This document shows, one piece after another, positions 46,086 through 55,332 of a stretch of 64,000 nt of DNA. How positions within the stretch are numbered: the stretch's first letter is position 1; each line of letters opens with the position of its first letter. The translations under genes and the position numbers were made by a program. The notes under the pieces are model-generated. The model searched no databases. It was not told the origin of the DNA and worked only from the letters and a program-made list of their open reading frames with translations. The stretch covers positions 62,001 through 126,000 of the forward strand of contig JACRDD010000045.1 in the NCBI GenBank assembly GCA_016218685.1, given 5' to 3'. The DNA is from Desulfobacterales bacterium (GTDB lineage Bacteria; Desulfobacterota; Desulfobacteria; Desulfobacterales; Desulfosarcinaceae).

Positions 46086-47761
46086 TTACCTTTTCCGTGT
46101 ATAAATAGATGCTTTTCGTTCCCCTTTCTGTTCTATCTCTCCTGCATCTTTCAGACGACTAAGAAGCTTATACGCTTGGTCCTTGGTGATCCGGCATAAA
46201 TCCATAACCTCAGCTCGCCTTATGGAGCCATGCTTTTCGATATAGTTGAGGACCATCTGTTCTTGCTGGATAGGCTCAAAACCGGCCTGCCGGATATAAG
46301 CGGCTTTCTGCCCTGTGGTTTGGTACACTTTTGCGCTGAGCATATATGTTCTGCCGCGGCCCGAGCCATGAGCTTCGACCAATCCCGCCTCGGTCAGCTT
46401 TTCAAGGGCGGCGCGTGTCTCCTGCTCCGATTTCTGTGTTGAAGGTGACAGATCGGCCGTTGTCAGCCTTCGTTCGGAGCGCAATCTGGAAAGAATGATC
46501 AGGCTGTCTATGGGCATGGCTCGTCCGGTTCGGTCTTCATGGTACAGTATCATTTCAAGAAATTTAAAGTCTGCTTCCGCATCGCTCATGCGCAAAATCA
46601 CCGAGGTGCTATCGGAGCGGCTGTAATCCGGTGCGGGCCGACCATAACGAAGGAGCCCTTCGAAAATTCGGTCAATGCCTCTGCCGGTTCGTTCCGCCAG
46701 TCCAATGCGCTTGGCGATATCGGCCAGCAGCGGATTACGTGGTCGCGGTTCCGTCACTAACAGGTTCTGAAGCGTCACACCTTCGACAAATCCTCCTGGA
46801 CTCGACAGAGTCATGCCATCGTCGGCGATCCGTACGTGCACAGCGCCAAGGCGCGAATAATCACGATGCACTAGGGCATTGACGAAAGCTTCGCGAAAGG
46901 CGCGGCGGTCAAAGTTAGGGACCGGCACGCGAAACAGTCCTGCTTGAACTTCCCTTTCCATAACCCAAGGTTTGAAAAGCTGCTCGACCTCTTCAAAAGT
47001 TTGCAACAGCGGTTTGCGAAAAAATTCGTTTACGCGGACATCGGTGCCTTCCAATACCTGAAAAGCGGTTTCATGCGCCGGCAAATACCGGCGCAACTGG
47101 TCCTCGCGGCCAAGAAACAGCAGACCGGCCAGCGTGGGGTGACGCATGCCGTCCATGGCCATGGTCAAACCCAATGCGCCATCCAGTTCCCCGTCCGCCA
47201 AGGGCAATAGCGATTGGTCTCCGCCATATTTTCGAACGGCCTCACGCAGGCGCTGCCTTTCCAGGGGGTTCAAGTCTTCTACTTTTAATTCCGGCATTAA
47301 AAGCGCTGAAGGATCGGTCAATCCCATGGCCGATTGGCGTTGGATAAATTCATGGGGGTAGAATGGAACCGCTTCCGGTTTGCCGTTGGCCATCAGGCGT
47401 CGCCTCAGCAACACTCCCTCGGAGGTGGAGACCAGTTGCCTGGATTTCTGGACCATGACCCTGGCAATGGTTGCCTGCCGTATTTCAACGGCTTCCACGC
47501 GCACGGATAAAGGCGGGTTTGTTTTGTTGGCAATCAGCGCCGGAAGTCCGGATAGATCCTTGTGGTTTGCATGCAGACCTGTGATCCGGCCATCATCTTC
47601 CACACCCAGCAACAGATCGCCGCCTTCGGTATTGGCCAGTGCCACCACGGCGGCAACAAGCTCCCGATCCGCAATGCCTTGAGGTCGCTTTTAAATTCCA
47701 AGGATAGGCTTTCGCCCATCTGGATCATTTGATTGATGTGCGATGATGATCGTTCGTTCAT
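46086..47761 (-). pseudogene. AlbA_2/RecG-like ATP-binding regulator, frameshifted
   Basis: The family start MNERSSSHINQMIQMGESLS (47761) continues to LEFKSDLKALR, where a one-base loss near 47668 shifts the frame. The rest (DRELVAAVVALANTEGGDLL onward, to 46086) is intact in another frame. The C-terminal half has an HATPase-like block (FVNALVHRDYSRLG, RNPLLADIAKRIGLAERTGRGIDRI) and winged-helix segments. Full-length homologues are ~560 residues. It may be a recent pseudogene or an assembly error. The gene sits between the NtrC-type regulator and the receiver-Lon gene and looks like an insertion. Confidence 0.85.
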
Positions 47762-47799
47762 CAAACACCTCTGATAGTGTCGTGACCCGGCTTGCGGGG

Positions 47800-49845
47800 T
47801 CAAGATCTGAGCCCTTCCCCGGTTGGCTCGGCCAGGGCCAGGGCCACCACCGCGGCCACGTCGTCGGCCGGAAACACTTCCAAGCCTTCGATTAGCTCGG
47901 TCTCCAGCCGTTGCAGATCGGCGGCATTGGCCTGGGGCACAATCACCGTGCGGATCTGTTCGCGCTGGGCGGCCATGATTTTTTCGCGCAGGCCGGCAAT
48001 GGGCATGATCCGGCCGCTCAGAGTCAATTCGCCGGTCATGGCCACGTCCGGCCTGGCCGGTCGTTGGGTCAGCAGCGAAATCAGGGCCACGGCAATGGTC
48101 AATCCGGCCGACGGTCCGTCCTTGGCAATGGCGCCGGCAGGCAGATGGATATGGATGTCGCTGCGGGCGAAAAAATCGGCCGGGATGCCGAAGGCGGCCG
48201 CCTGGCCGCGCACGTAGCTCAAGGCGGTCTGGGCCGATTCCTGCAGCACCTGGCCCATGGAACCGGTCAGGATGATCTGCTGGCTGCCGGCCATGATGCC
48301 GGCTTCCACGAACATAAGTTCCCCGCCGGATTCGGTCCACACCAGTCCCGGCACCACCCCGACCCTGGCCTTCAGGCCCCGCTTTTCATGCAGATATTTG
48401 CTCGGTCCCAGCAGCGTGGCGATCATGGCGTCGTCCACCTGGGGCCGGCAGCCGGTCTCGTCATCCAGCACGCACAATTTGGCCAGCTTGCGGCAGACGG
48501 CGGCGATTTCGCGCTCCAGGCCGCGCAGCCCGGCCTCGCGGGTGTGCTCGCGGATGATCTTGAGCAAGGCCGCATCCTGAAAGGCGTCGGCTTGGGGGCT
48601 CAAACCGGCGGCGGTCAATTGCCGGGGCACCAGAAAGCGCTTGGCAATGGCCAGCTTGTCCGGTTCCGTGTAGCCCGGAAAATCGATGCGCTCCAGGCGG
48701 TCGCGCAATGGACCGGGAATCCTATCGATCACATTGGCCGTGGCGATGAAGATGGCGGCCGAAAGGTCGAAGGGCGCATCCAAATAGTGGTCCACAAAGT
48801 GGGCGTTCTGCTCGGGATCGAGCAGCTCCAGCAGCACCGCCGAGGCGTCCCCTTGAAAATCCTGGCCGATCTTGTCGATTTCATCCAGCATCAGCACCGG
48901 GTTGTTCACGCCCGCCCTGCGGATTTCGTTCATGATCCGGCCGGGCATGGCGCCCACATAGGTGCGCCGGTGGCCGCGCAGCTCGGCCTCGTCGCGCAAG
49001 CCCGCCAGGGAGATGCGCACGAAGCGGCGGCCCAAGGCGTCCGCAATCCCGCGGCCGATGGAGGTCTTGCCGGTGCCCGGCGGCCCGGTGAAACACAAAA
49101 CAGGGCCGCGGTTGATCTGCAACTGCTTCTTGCGGTCCAGCAATTGGCGCACCACGGCCCTGAGCTCGGCGATATCCACAGGTTTAGGTAGATAGTGCGC
49201 CGCGCCCTTGCGCAGCGCCTCCACGGCCGAACCCACCGTGGCAAAGCCGGTGACCATGATCACCTGGGTATCGGGGTTGACCTGCTTGGCAGCCTCGAGC
49301 AGTTGGTTGCCGTCCATCTTATCCATTTTCAGGTCTGTAAGCACCAGATCGAAGCGCCGCTTGTTCAGCAGTTCCAGGGCCTCCAGCCCGTTGGCCGCGG
49401 TTTCGACCCGATAGCCCTCCTTGGCCAGCAGATAGGCCAGATTGGTTCGGGCGATTTTTTCGTCATCGACCACCAGCAGATCGAATTTTCGCTGGTTGCG
49501 CAGATTCTGAACAGCCAGGAACTCCAAGACCCGCTCCTTCACCGGCCCCAGGCCGAAATGCTCGGTGTCCAGAACGGCCTGCGCCCGCTTGAGATCCAGA
49601 TTGTCGTCCGTGGACTTGGCCCAGGGCAGATCGGCCAGAAAGGTCAGATAGCCATGGCTGATGGCATATTCGGGCTGGGACGGGTCGGTCTTTTTGAGCC
49701 GTTCCAACTCGACGGCCGCGATTTTGGCAGCCCCCGGCGGCAGGCCGGCCCGATCGAGGGCTTGCTTCAAGGTAGAAAAATCGTTCTCGTCGACCGGGGT
49801 CTGGCTGGTCCCCGGGATGGTATCTTCCTTGCGAAAAAAAACCAT
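47800..49845 (-). CDS. Lon-type protease with inserted receiver domain
   Basis: A ~681-residue protease of the Lon (S16) family. The usual ~200-residue N-terminal substrate domain is replaced by a short helical region (KIAAVELERLKKTDPSQPEY; AVLDTEHFGLGPVKERVLEF). Then comes a complete receiver domain (residues ~125-245; VVDDEKIARTNLAYLLAKEG, phospho-acceptor Asp171 in LTDLKM). The AAA+ P-loop GPPGTGKTS follows (~257-265). The protease domain has the Ser-Lys dyad Ser579 (KDGPSAGLT) and Lys622 (LREKIMAAQ). In ordinary Lon the P-loop follows the helix directly, so the receiver is inserted within the ATPase core. This predicts phosphorylation-controlled proteolysis. The start may be 49845 or 49854. 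Confidence 0.9.
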   Translation of the reverse strand: MVFFRKEDTIPGTSQTPVDENDFSTLKQALDRAGLPPGAAKIAAVELERLKKTDPSQPEYAISHGYLTFLADLPWAKSTDDNLDLKRAQAVLDTEHFGLGPVKERVLEFLAVQNLRNQRKFDLLVVDDEKIARTNLAYLLAKEGYRVETAANGLEALELLNKRRFDLVLTDLKMDKMDGNQLLEAAKQVNPDTQVIMVTGFATVGSAVEALRKGAAHYLPKPVDIAELRAVVRQLLDRKKQLQINRGPVLCFTGPPGTGKTSIGRGIADALGRRFVRISLAGLRDEAELRGHRRTYVGAMPGRIMNEIRRAGVNNPVLMLDEIDKIGQDFQGDASAVLLELLDPEQNAHFVDHYLDAPFDLSAAIFIATANVIDRIPGPLRDRLERIDFPGYTEPDKLAIAKRFLVPRQLTAAGLSPQADAFQDAALLKIIREHTREAGLRGLEREIAAVCRKLAKLCVLDDETGCRPQVDDAMIATLLGPSKYLHEKRGLKARVGVVPGLVWTESGGELMFVEAGIMAGSQQIILTGSMGQVLQESAQTALSYVRGQAAAFGIPADFFARSDIHIHLPAGAIAKDGPSAGLTIAVALISLLTQRPARPDVAMTGELTLSGRIMPIAGLREKIMAAQREQIRTVIVPQANAADLQRLETELIEGLEVFPADDVAAVVALALAEPTGEGLRS

Positions 49846-50089
49846 GGCCACCATCCTTCGCCCAATACCCGGAGGGTGTTGCGCCTGCGCAACATTTGCC
49901 CTCCCGAAGCCTGCAACACCCTTATGTCCTTGAAAGTCCGTCCTTTTGGAGAATTCCGAAAAGGCGTCGTTGCGGAATGCAACAGTTGCCCAAATTCATC
50001 TTAATCAATTAAACTCCATAAAATCAAGATATTATTTAAACGCCAGCACCTGGCATGCATCCTGTAATGCCACCGGCAGAGGAGATGCC
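49846..50089. promoter_or_regulatory. Divergent promoter region
   Basis: About 240 bases between the leftward receiver-Lon gene and the rightward stress/transport operon. It is AT-rich near 50000-50040 and holds the ribosome site GAGGAGATGCC at its end. No operator was assigned. Confidence 0.4.
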
Positions 50090-50887
50090 ATGCGCCAGCC
50101 GAACCATCCTTATTTATACCCCCCCTTGGACGGTCCAGACCGCGTGGTCAGCGGAGATCGCTCCCGCCGGCTCCTGGCCGTAGGGTTCGAATGCCCGGCC
50201 AATACCCAGTTGAAATCCCATGCCCTGGAACTGGGCACACGCATGGGATACGGCGTGGTGCTGTTGACCCTTACCCCCGACGGTGTGCCCCAGGCCGGCG
50301 CCCTCCCGGTCACCCCCATATTGGCCCATGCAAGTGCCGCGGCCAATTGTCTGGAGTTCAGGGCCCCGGCGCGCAACATTTGCGCGGCCGTCGGCGAACT
50401 GAGCCGGAGCCTCAAACGCATCGAGCTGATCCTGACCGATTCGGACACCATCCAGGAGCGTCTTTCCGAAACCGAGTTCGCACCGGTTTTCCATATCATC
50501 CAAACCAATCTTCAGCCAGGAGGTAAGCGTATGTCCAGCGCACCCACCACCCAAGCAGCCAAACCCATCGGCAAGACGCTCGTCCTCGGCGCCCTGACCG
50601 CCGCACTCTATGCAGCGGTATTCTGGAAAGCCGAGGCGGTCATGAATCTGTTCACGCGGGGGGGAATCTACGCCGTGTTACCCCTCGCCACGGTCTTTGC
50701 AGTTTCGTTCGCCCACGGCGCCTTTGCCAGCAACCTGTGGTCGTTGCTGGGCATTCAGGCCAAACCCACGGTGGAAGCTCACAAAAGCGTGTCGGCCGGC
50801 GCGCGGGCGACCAAAACCAAGAGCGCGCGCCCCAGGGCCCGGGCCTATGTCAATCCCTTTCACAACATCGATCTTAAATCCAAATAG
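50090..50887 (+). CDS. USP-like domain with membrane tail, possible internal start
   Basis: A 265-residue frame. Residues 1-~145 resemble a universal-stress-like domain (RRLLAVGFECPANTQ, ELILTDSDTIQERL). Residues ~148-265 form a small membrane protein with two hydrophobic segments and a basic tail (TKSARPRARAYVNPF). A strong ribosome site (AGGAGGTAAGCGT) precedes an in-frame ATG at 50531, so the 118-residue membrane part may also be made alone. It begins the operon that continues into the TauE/SafE permease. Confidence 0.72.
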   Translation: MRQPNHPYLYPPLDGPDRVVSGDRSRRLLAVGFECPANTQLKSHALELGTRMGYGVVLLTLTPDGVPQAGALPVTPILAHASAAANCLEFRAPARNICAAVGELSRSLKRIELILTDSDTIQERLSETEFAPVFHIIQTNLQPGGKRMSSAPTTQAAKPIGKTLVLGALTAALYAAVFWKAEAVMNLFTRGGIYAVLPLATVFAVSFAHGAFASNLWSLLGIQAKPTVEAHKSVSAGARATKTKSARPRARAYVNPFHNIDLKSK

Positions 50888-50938
50888 CGCTGGCATCGGG
50901 CCGGCGGGACGACCGGCGATGGCCACAAGGAGGACAGC

Positions 50939-52015
50939 ATGCACGACTTACAGCAATCCATTGCGTTTATCGATTTAAGCGCGATTTCGGTGATTTTTTT
51001 ATTCGTGGTCGGTTTTATCGGTGGCCTGGTGAGCGGCTTCATCGGGTCGGGCGGTGCGTTCGTGCTCACGCCCGGCATGATGAGCCTGGGGGTTTCGGGC
51101 ACCGTGGCCGTGGCCAGCAACATGTGCCACAAGTTCCCCAAGGCCATGGTGGGGGCTTTCAAACGCTATAAATACGGACAGGTGGACATCAAGCTGGGTC
51201 TGATCATGGCCGCCTCGGCGGTGGTGGGCGTTCAGGCCGGCATCCGGATCCAGAATATGGTTCTGGAAGCCTGGGGCCAGGCCGGTTCGAACTTGTACGT
51301 CAGCCTCTCCTTTGTCCTGGTGCTGGTCGTCGTGGGCGGTTATGTGTTTTACGATGCCTGGAAGAGCCGCAAGTCTCCCGGCACCGACGCTGTTTCCTCC
51401 ATCGCGCGCAGACTGCAAGCCATCCACCTGCCGCCCATGATCCACTTCAAAAGGGCCAATGTGCGCATCTCCATCTGGTTCACCGTTCCGGTGGGCTTTG
51501 CCACCGGCGTCCTGGCCGCCACCATCGCCGTGGGCGGCTTCATCGGCGTGCCGGGCATGATCTATGTGCTGGGTGTTTCGGGTTTCGTGGCCTCGGCCAC
51601 CGAACTGGTGATCGCCTTCGTGATGGGCCTGGGCGGCTCGATCAACTGGGCCATGCACGGCATGGTGGACATCCGCCTGACGCTCATCATTCTGGCCGGT
51701 TCCCTGCTGGGCGTGCAACTGGGCGCCATCGGCACCACCTATGTCAAGGAGCACATGATTAAAAGCGTTATGGGCACGATCATGCTGATCGTGGCCGTCA
51801 GCCGCGCCCTGGCGGTTCCCGAATACCTGAACCAACTGCACGTCGTTGCTCTGAATCCTTCCACCATCACCTGGTTGAAGAACACGAGCTTCATCTCCAT
51901 GTGCATCGCCCTGCTCGTCGGGGCCTTCATCATCCTGGGGGCCATGTTCAAAGCACGCCGGGAGTCCATGCGGCTGGCGCGGATGCAGGCGGTTCCGGCG
52001 ACCGCCAACTCGTAA
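50939..52015 (+). CDS. TauE/SafE-family permease
   Basis: A 358-residue inner-membrane transporter with ~8 hydrophobic segments. Family block GFIGGLVSGFIGSGGAFVLTPGMM near the start, and its repeat in the second half (GVLAATIAVGGFIGVPGMIYV). TauE/SafE proteins move sulfite, sulfonates, thiosulfate or organic anions. AAGGAGG lies upstream. The co-directional cytidylate-kinase-like and USP genes suggest a stress or sulfur-related operon. Confidence 0.92.
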   Translation: MHDLQQSIAFIDLSAISVIFLFVVGFIGGLVSGFIGSGGAFVLTPGMMSLGVSGTVAVASNMCHKFPKAMVGAFKRYKYGQVDIKLGLIMAASAVVGVQAGIRIQNMVLEAWGQAGSNLYVSLSFVLVLVVVGGYVFYDAWKSRKSPGTDAVSSIARRLQAIHLPPMIHFKRANVRISIWFTVPVGFATGVLAATIAVGGFIGVPGMIYVLGVSGFVASATELVIAFVMGLGGSINWAMHGMVDIRLTLIILAGSLLGVQLGAIGTTYVKEHMIKSVMGTIMLIVAVSRALAVPEYLNQLHVVALNPSTITWLKNTSFISMCIALLVGAFIILGAMFKARRESMRLARMQAVPATANS

Positions 52016-52080
52016 GCGAGCCAAGCCATCGGGCCGGCGGGCCCCACCGCCGGCCCCAAAGATTTTAAGGAGGCTACCCA

Positions 52081-52896
52081 ATGGCGATCATCACCGTCTC
52101 GCGCGGTTCCTACTCCGGAGGAAAGCAGGTGGCCGAAAAAGTGGCTCAAAAGTTGGGCTACGCCTGCATCTCCCGGGAAATATTGTTGGATGCGTCCGAA
52201 ACCTTCAATATCCCAGAACTCAGGCTGGCCCGGGCCATCCATGACGCGCCCACCTTGCTGGATCGATTCTCCAACGGCAAGGAGCGCTATATCGCCTACA
52301 TCGAATCGGCCTTGCTGGATTTGATGTGCGAAGACAATATCGTCTATCACGGCCTGGCCGGGCACTTTTTCGTGCAGAAGGTCGACCATGCCCTGAAGGT
52401 GCGCATCACGGCGGCCATGCAGAACCGGGTCTGGGCCGAAATGCAGGCCAACCGCGTCTCCGAAAAGGAGGCGCTCAAGACCCTCAAGGCCGACGATGAC
52501 CAGCGCCGCGGTTGGAGCCGCTGGCTCTACGGCATCGACACGGCCGACGCGAGCCTGTACGATCTGGTCATCCATATGGAGCGGTTGACGCCCGACGAGG
52601 CCGCGGATATCATCTGTTCAACGGCGTGTCTGAGCCGGTTCGCCACCACGGAAGAATCCCGGATGCGCCTGCGCGACCAGGCCCTGGCAGCGAGGGTGCG
52701 GGCCGCCCTGGTGGATCGGTTTCCGGACATCGCGGTGAATGCCGAAGGGGGCGCCGTGCGTGTACGCGTCAAGTCAGGAGCCATGGACGTGCACAATGCA
52801 CCGGCCGAGGCTGAAATCCAGGAGCTGGCCATGGGCGTGAAGGGCGTCCAAAGCGTGGCTGTCGATCTAAAACCCATATTGATGTTCGATGATTGA
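52081..52896 (+). CDS. Cytidylate-kinase-like protein with BON-like tail
   Basis: A 271-residue protein. The N-terminal ~195 residues are cytidylate-kinase-like (AAA_26; ITVSRGSYSGGKQVAEKVAQ as P-loop region). Residues ~200-271 look like a BON domain (VRAALVDRFPDIAVNAEGG ... MGVKGVQSVAVDL). Such proteins occur with TauE/SafE permeases in Desulfobacterota. The P-loop SYSGGKQ lacks the usual GKS/T, so true kinase activity is uncertain. AAGGAGG lies upstream. Confidence 0.85.
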   Translation: MAIITVSRGSYSGGKQVAEKVAQKLGYACISREILLDASETFNIPELRLARAIHDAPTLLDRFSNGKERYIAYIESALLDLMCEDNIVYHGLAGHFFVQKVDHALKVRITAAMQNRVWAEMQANRVSEKEALKTLKADDDQRRGWSRWLYGIDTADASLYDLVIHMERLTPDEAADIICSTACLSRFATTEESRMRLRDQALAARVRAALVDRFPDIAVNAEGGAVRVRVKSGAMDVHNAPAEAEIQELAMGVKGVQSVAVDLKPILMFDD

Positions 52897-53734
52897 TCCG
52901 TCGCGGTCCATAAACGAGCCGCGCGCTTTCTCGGCCGGGGAGATCCCCGGCCCGGCGGCCGCTGCTCCGCAAAAGGCGCTGGTGGCCATCAAGAATTCCA
53001 CCCCGGCCTTGCACGCGTTTATCCAAACCATGCAGATGAGCCGCCGGCTGCACTTCCCGGTGGCCGCCCTGACCGTAGCGCCTTTTTATGATGGAGATTT
53101 GGCTTTTTCCAGCGTCGGCGCATCGCCATCGGCCTGGACCGAGTCCACCGGCGAGATCCTGGACGAGGCACTCGCCATTGCTGTGGCCGAAGGCCTGGGG
53201 CTGGAAACCTTCCGCGCTTTGGGCTCGGCCCACGAAGCGATCCTTGAATTTCTTCGGCGGGGCGAATTCGGATTGATCGTGCTCGGCCGTGGCCGCCATT
53301 GGACTTCGCCGTTCAACACGGCGGCCAGGGTGGTGCGGCAGAGCTCCGTGGATGCGCTCGTAATCCCCGAGGGATGGTCGGCGCGCTTCAAGCAAATCGT
53401 CTGCGGCGTCATCGGCGTGCCCTCGGGTCCTGTTCTGGATACAGCGCAGCATCTGGCCTCCCTGGATCTGGGCCATGTGACGCTCTTTACTTTAGGAGAC
53501 GATCACAGAGACTCGGAAACAACCCCTCCCGATTCCGCCCGCTTGAAGGTGGTAAAAATGCGCACCCCGGCCGAACTCTATCGACGCTTGAGAGGTGCAG
53601 CCCAGAGCGGCGCCACCGATATGGTGGTGTTTGCCGAGGCGCCTTCCCGCGGCTTGTGGCACTCCGTGGCGCTGCCCCCCACGGTCCGCCTGCTGTTGCG
53701 CTCCCGCTGCCCTTTGTGGGTGGTCAAGATTTGA
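52889..53734 (+). CDS. Universal stress protein-like, tandem domain
   Basis: A 281-residue protein with two USP-like halves (KALVAIKNSTPALHAF ... LIVLGRGRHWTSPFNTAARVVR and KQIVCGVIGVPSGPVLDT ... LWHSVALPPTVRLLLRSRCP). It overlaps the preceding gene by 8 bases. It probably binds nucleotide and works with the permease/kinase-like operon. Convergent with the acyl-CoA ligase gene, overlapping it by 11 bases. Confidence 0.78.
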   Translation: MIDPSRSINEPRAFSAGEIPGPAAAAPQKALVAIKNSTPALHAFIQTMQMSRRLHFPVAALTVAPFYDGDLAFSSVGASPSAWTESTGEILDEALAIAVAEGLGLETFRALGSAHEAILEFLRRGEFGLIVLGRGRHWTSPFNTAARVVRQSSVDALVIPEGWSARFKQIVCGVIGVPSGPVLDTAQHLASLDLGHVTLFTLGDDHRDSETTPPDSARLKVVKMRTPAELYRRLRGAAQSGATDMVVFAEAPSRGLWHSVALPPTVRLLLRSRCPLWVVKI

Positions 53735-55250
53735 AACTTCCCCCATACATCTGCTTGACCTTGACCCGATCCACGCTGTTGCCCGTCATGGGCAGTTCCG
53801 CCACGAACTCCACGTACTGGGGCTTTTTGTAGCGCGCGATACGCCCGCCCACATAGTCGATGAGCTCCTTGGCCGTCAGGGCGTGGCCCGGCTTGAGGCG
53901 GCAAACGGCCTTGATGCCTTCGGTCCACTTGGGATCGGGAACGCCGAAGACCACCACGGCGGCCACGGCCGGATGCTCCATGATCACGGTCTCCACCTCG
54001 GCCGGGTAGACATTTTCGCCACCCGGCTTGATCAGCTCCTTTTCGGCCTTGCGCGCCACATACCAGAGGTAGCCGTCGGCATCGAAGCGGCCCATATCCC
54101 CGGTGTGGTGCCAGCCGTTGCGGAAGGTGTGGGCGTTTTCGGCATCCAGGCGCCAGTAACCTTTGAAGACCATGGGGCCGCGGATGGCGATTTCGCCGGC
54201 CTGGCCCTGGGGCACGGGACGGTCGTCATCATCCATCAATTGGATGTCCACCAAGGGGATGGGTCGGCCGGCCGAACCGGGCCGTTCGCTGTAGGGGCTC
54301 ATGGTGGCCACCAGGGAGGTTTCGGTCTGGCCGAAGAGGCTGTAAAAAGCGCCGCCGGTCATCTGCTGGTAGCGCTCGATCACCTGGGGGGTATCGATGC
54401 CCAGCACGGCCCGCAGCGACTTGATATCATCGCCGCTCTTTTCCACATGGGCCAGCAGGGTCTGCATCATGGGCGCGAAGGCGAACATCAGGCTCACCCG
54501 GTGGGCGGCGATCAGTTGGGCTGCCTGGGGGGCGTCGAACTTGCGCATGGTGATGTTCAGGGCGCCGGCGTGAAAGCAGCACAAGGCGATGCCCAAACCG
54601 GCGATGTGAAACAGCGGCAGGGGATCGAGATGCACGTCGTCCATGGTCAGGCCCACCTGCTGCATCAACTGGACATTGGCGCACAGCAGGTTGCGGTGGC
54701 TGAGCAGGGCGCCGCGCGGCCGGCCGGAGACGGCCGCCGTATGGATGATCACAAAACCGTCATCGGCGGACGCGGCCCGCTGGGGCAGGCCCTGGGCCGG
54801 CGCGGGCGCCGGGGGCAGATCGGCGAATACGCCCTTGCCCGGCTGCAGGTTGAAGAAAGAGACCTTGTTGCCCAGCTTGGCCTGCACGGCCCGCATCAGC
54901 TCGCCATCGTCATCGTCGGCGAAGACAAAGCGCGCCTGGGTGTCGTTGAGGTTGTAGGCCATCTCGTCGGCCGAGAGCCGCCAGTTCACCGGGACCACGA
55001 TGGCGCCCAGGGCCGCGGCCGCGCCGTAGAGCACCACGAACTCCAGGCTGTTCTTGGCGATGACACCGATACGCTCGCCCTGGTGCAGGCCCGCGGCCAG
55101 CAGGCCGGCGGCCATGCGATCCACCGCCTCTTTATAGGCCGCGAAAGTCAAAGATCGGTTGTCTTCGGCCTGCAGCCAGGCCGGACGCTGGGGATAGAGC
55201 CGGCTGTTGCGGGCGATGATGTCATAGACGGTCAGGTTGTAGATTCCCAT
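53724..55250 (-). CDS. AMP-dependent acyl-CoA synthetase/ligase
   Basis: A 508-residue adenylate-forming enzyme. Core motifs are HTAAVSGRPRGALLSHRNL (variant P-loop: the usual TSGTTGxPKG reads TAAVSGRPRG), SLFGQTET, GWHHTGDMG and the C-terminal Lys region GNSVDRVKVK. ATG 55250 has AGGAG upstream. It would activate a carboxylic acid with ATP and CoA. It is the last gene of the leftward Liv cluster. The degenerate P-loop may alter activity. Confidence 0.88.
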   Translation of the reverse strand: MGIYNLTVYDIIARNSRLYPQRPAWLQAEDNRSLTFAAYKEAVDRMAAGLLAAGLHQGERIGVIAKNSLEFVVLYGAAAALGAIVVPVNWRLSADEMAYNLNDTQARFVFADDDDGELMRAVQAKLGNKVSFFNLQPGKGVFADLPPAPAPAQGLPQRAASADDGFVIIHTAAVSGRPRGALLSHRNLLCANVQLMQQVGLTMDDVHLDPLPLFHIAGLGIALCCFHAGALNITMRKFDAPQAAQLIAAHRVSLMFAFAPMMQTLLAHVEKSGDDIKSLRAVLGIDTPQVIERYQQMTGGAFYSLFGQTETSLVATMSPYSERPGSAGRPIPLVDIQLMDDDDRPVPQGQAGEIAIRGPMVFKGYWRLDAENAHTFRNGWHHTGDMGRFDADGYLWYVARKAEKELIKPGGENVYPAEVETVIMEHPAVAAVVVFGVPDPKWTEGIKAVCRLKPGHALTAKELIDYVGGRIARYKKPQYVEFVAELPMTGNSVDRVKVKQMYGGSFKS

Positions 55251-55332
55251 GGAAGGCTCCTGAGCCGGCAAAGCCGGAAGTGAAGTATAGAATGGAAGAC
55301 AGGTCGGCTGCTGATTTATGCGAGCAGAGCCT

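Noticed and set aside
50050..50075. Possible sigma-54 promoter before the stress/transport operon
   Set aside because: The TGGCAT is present but the expected GC of the -12 element is not at the right spacing.
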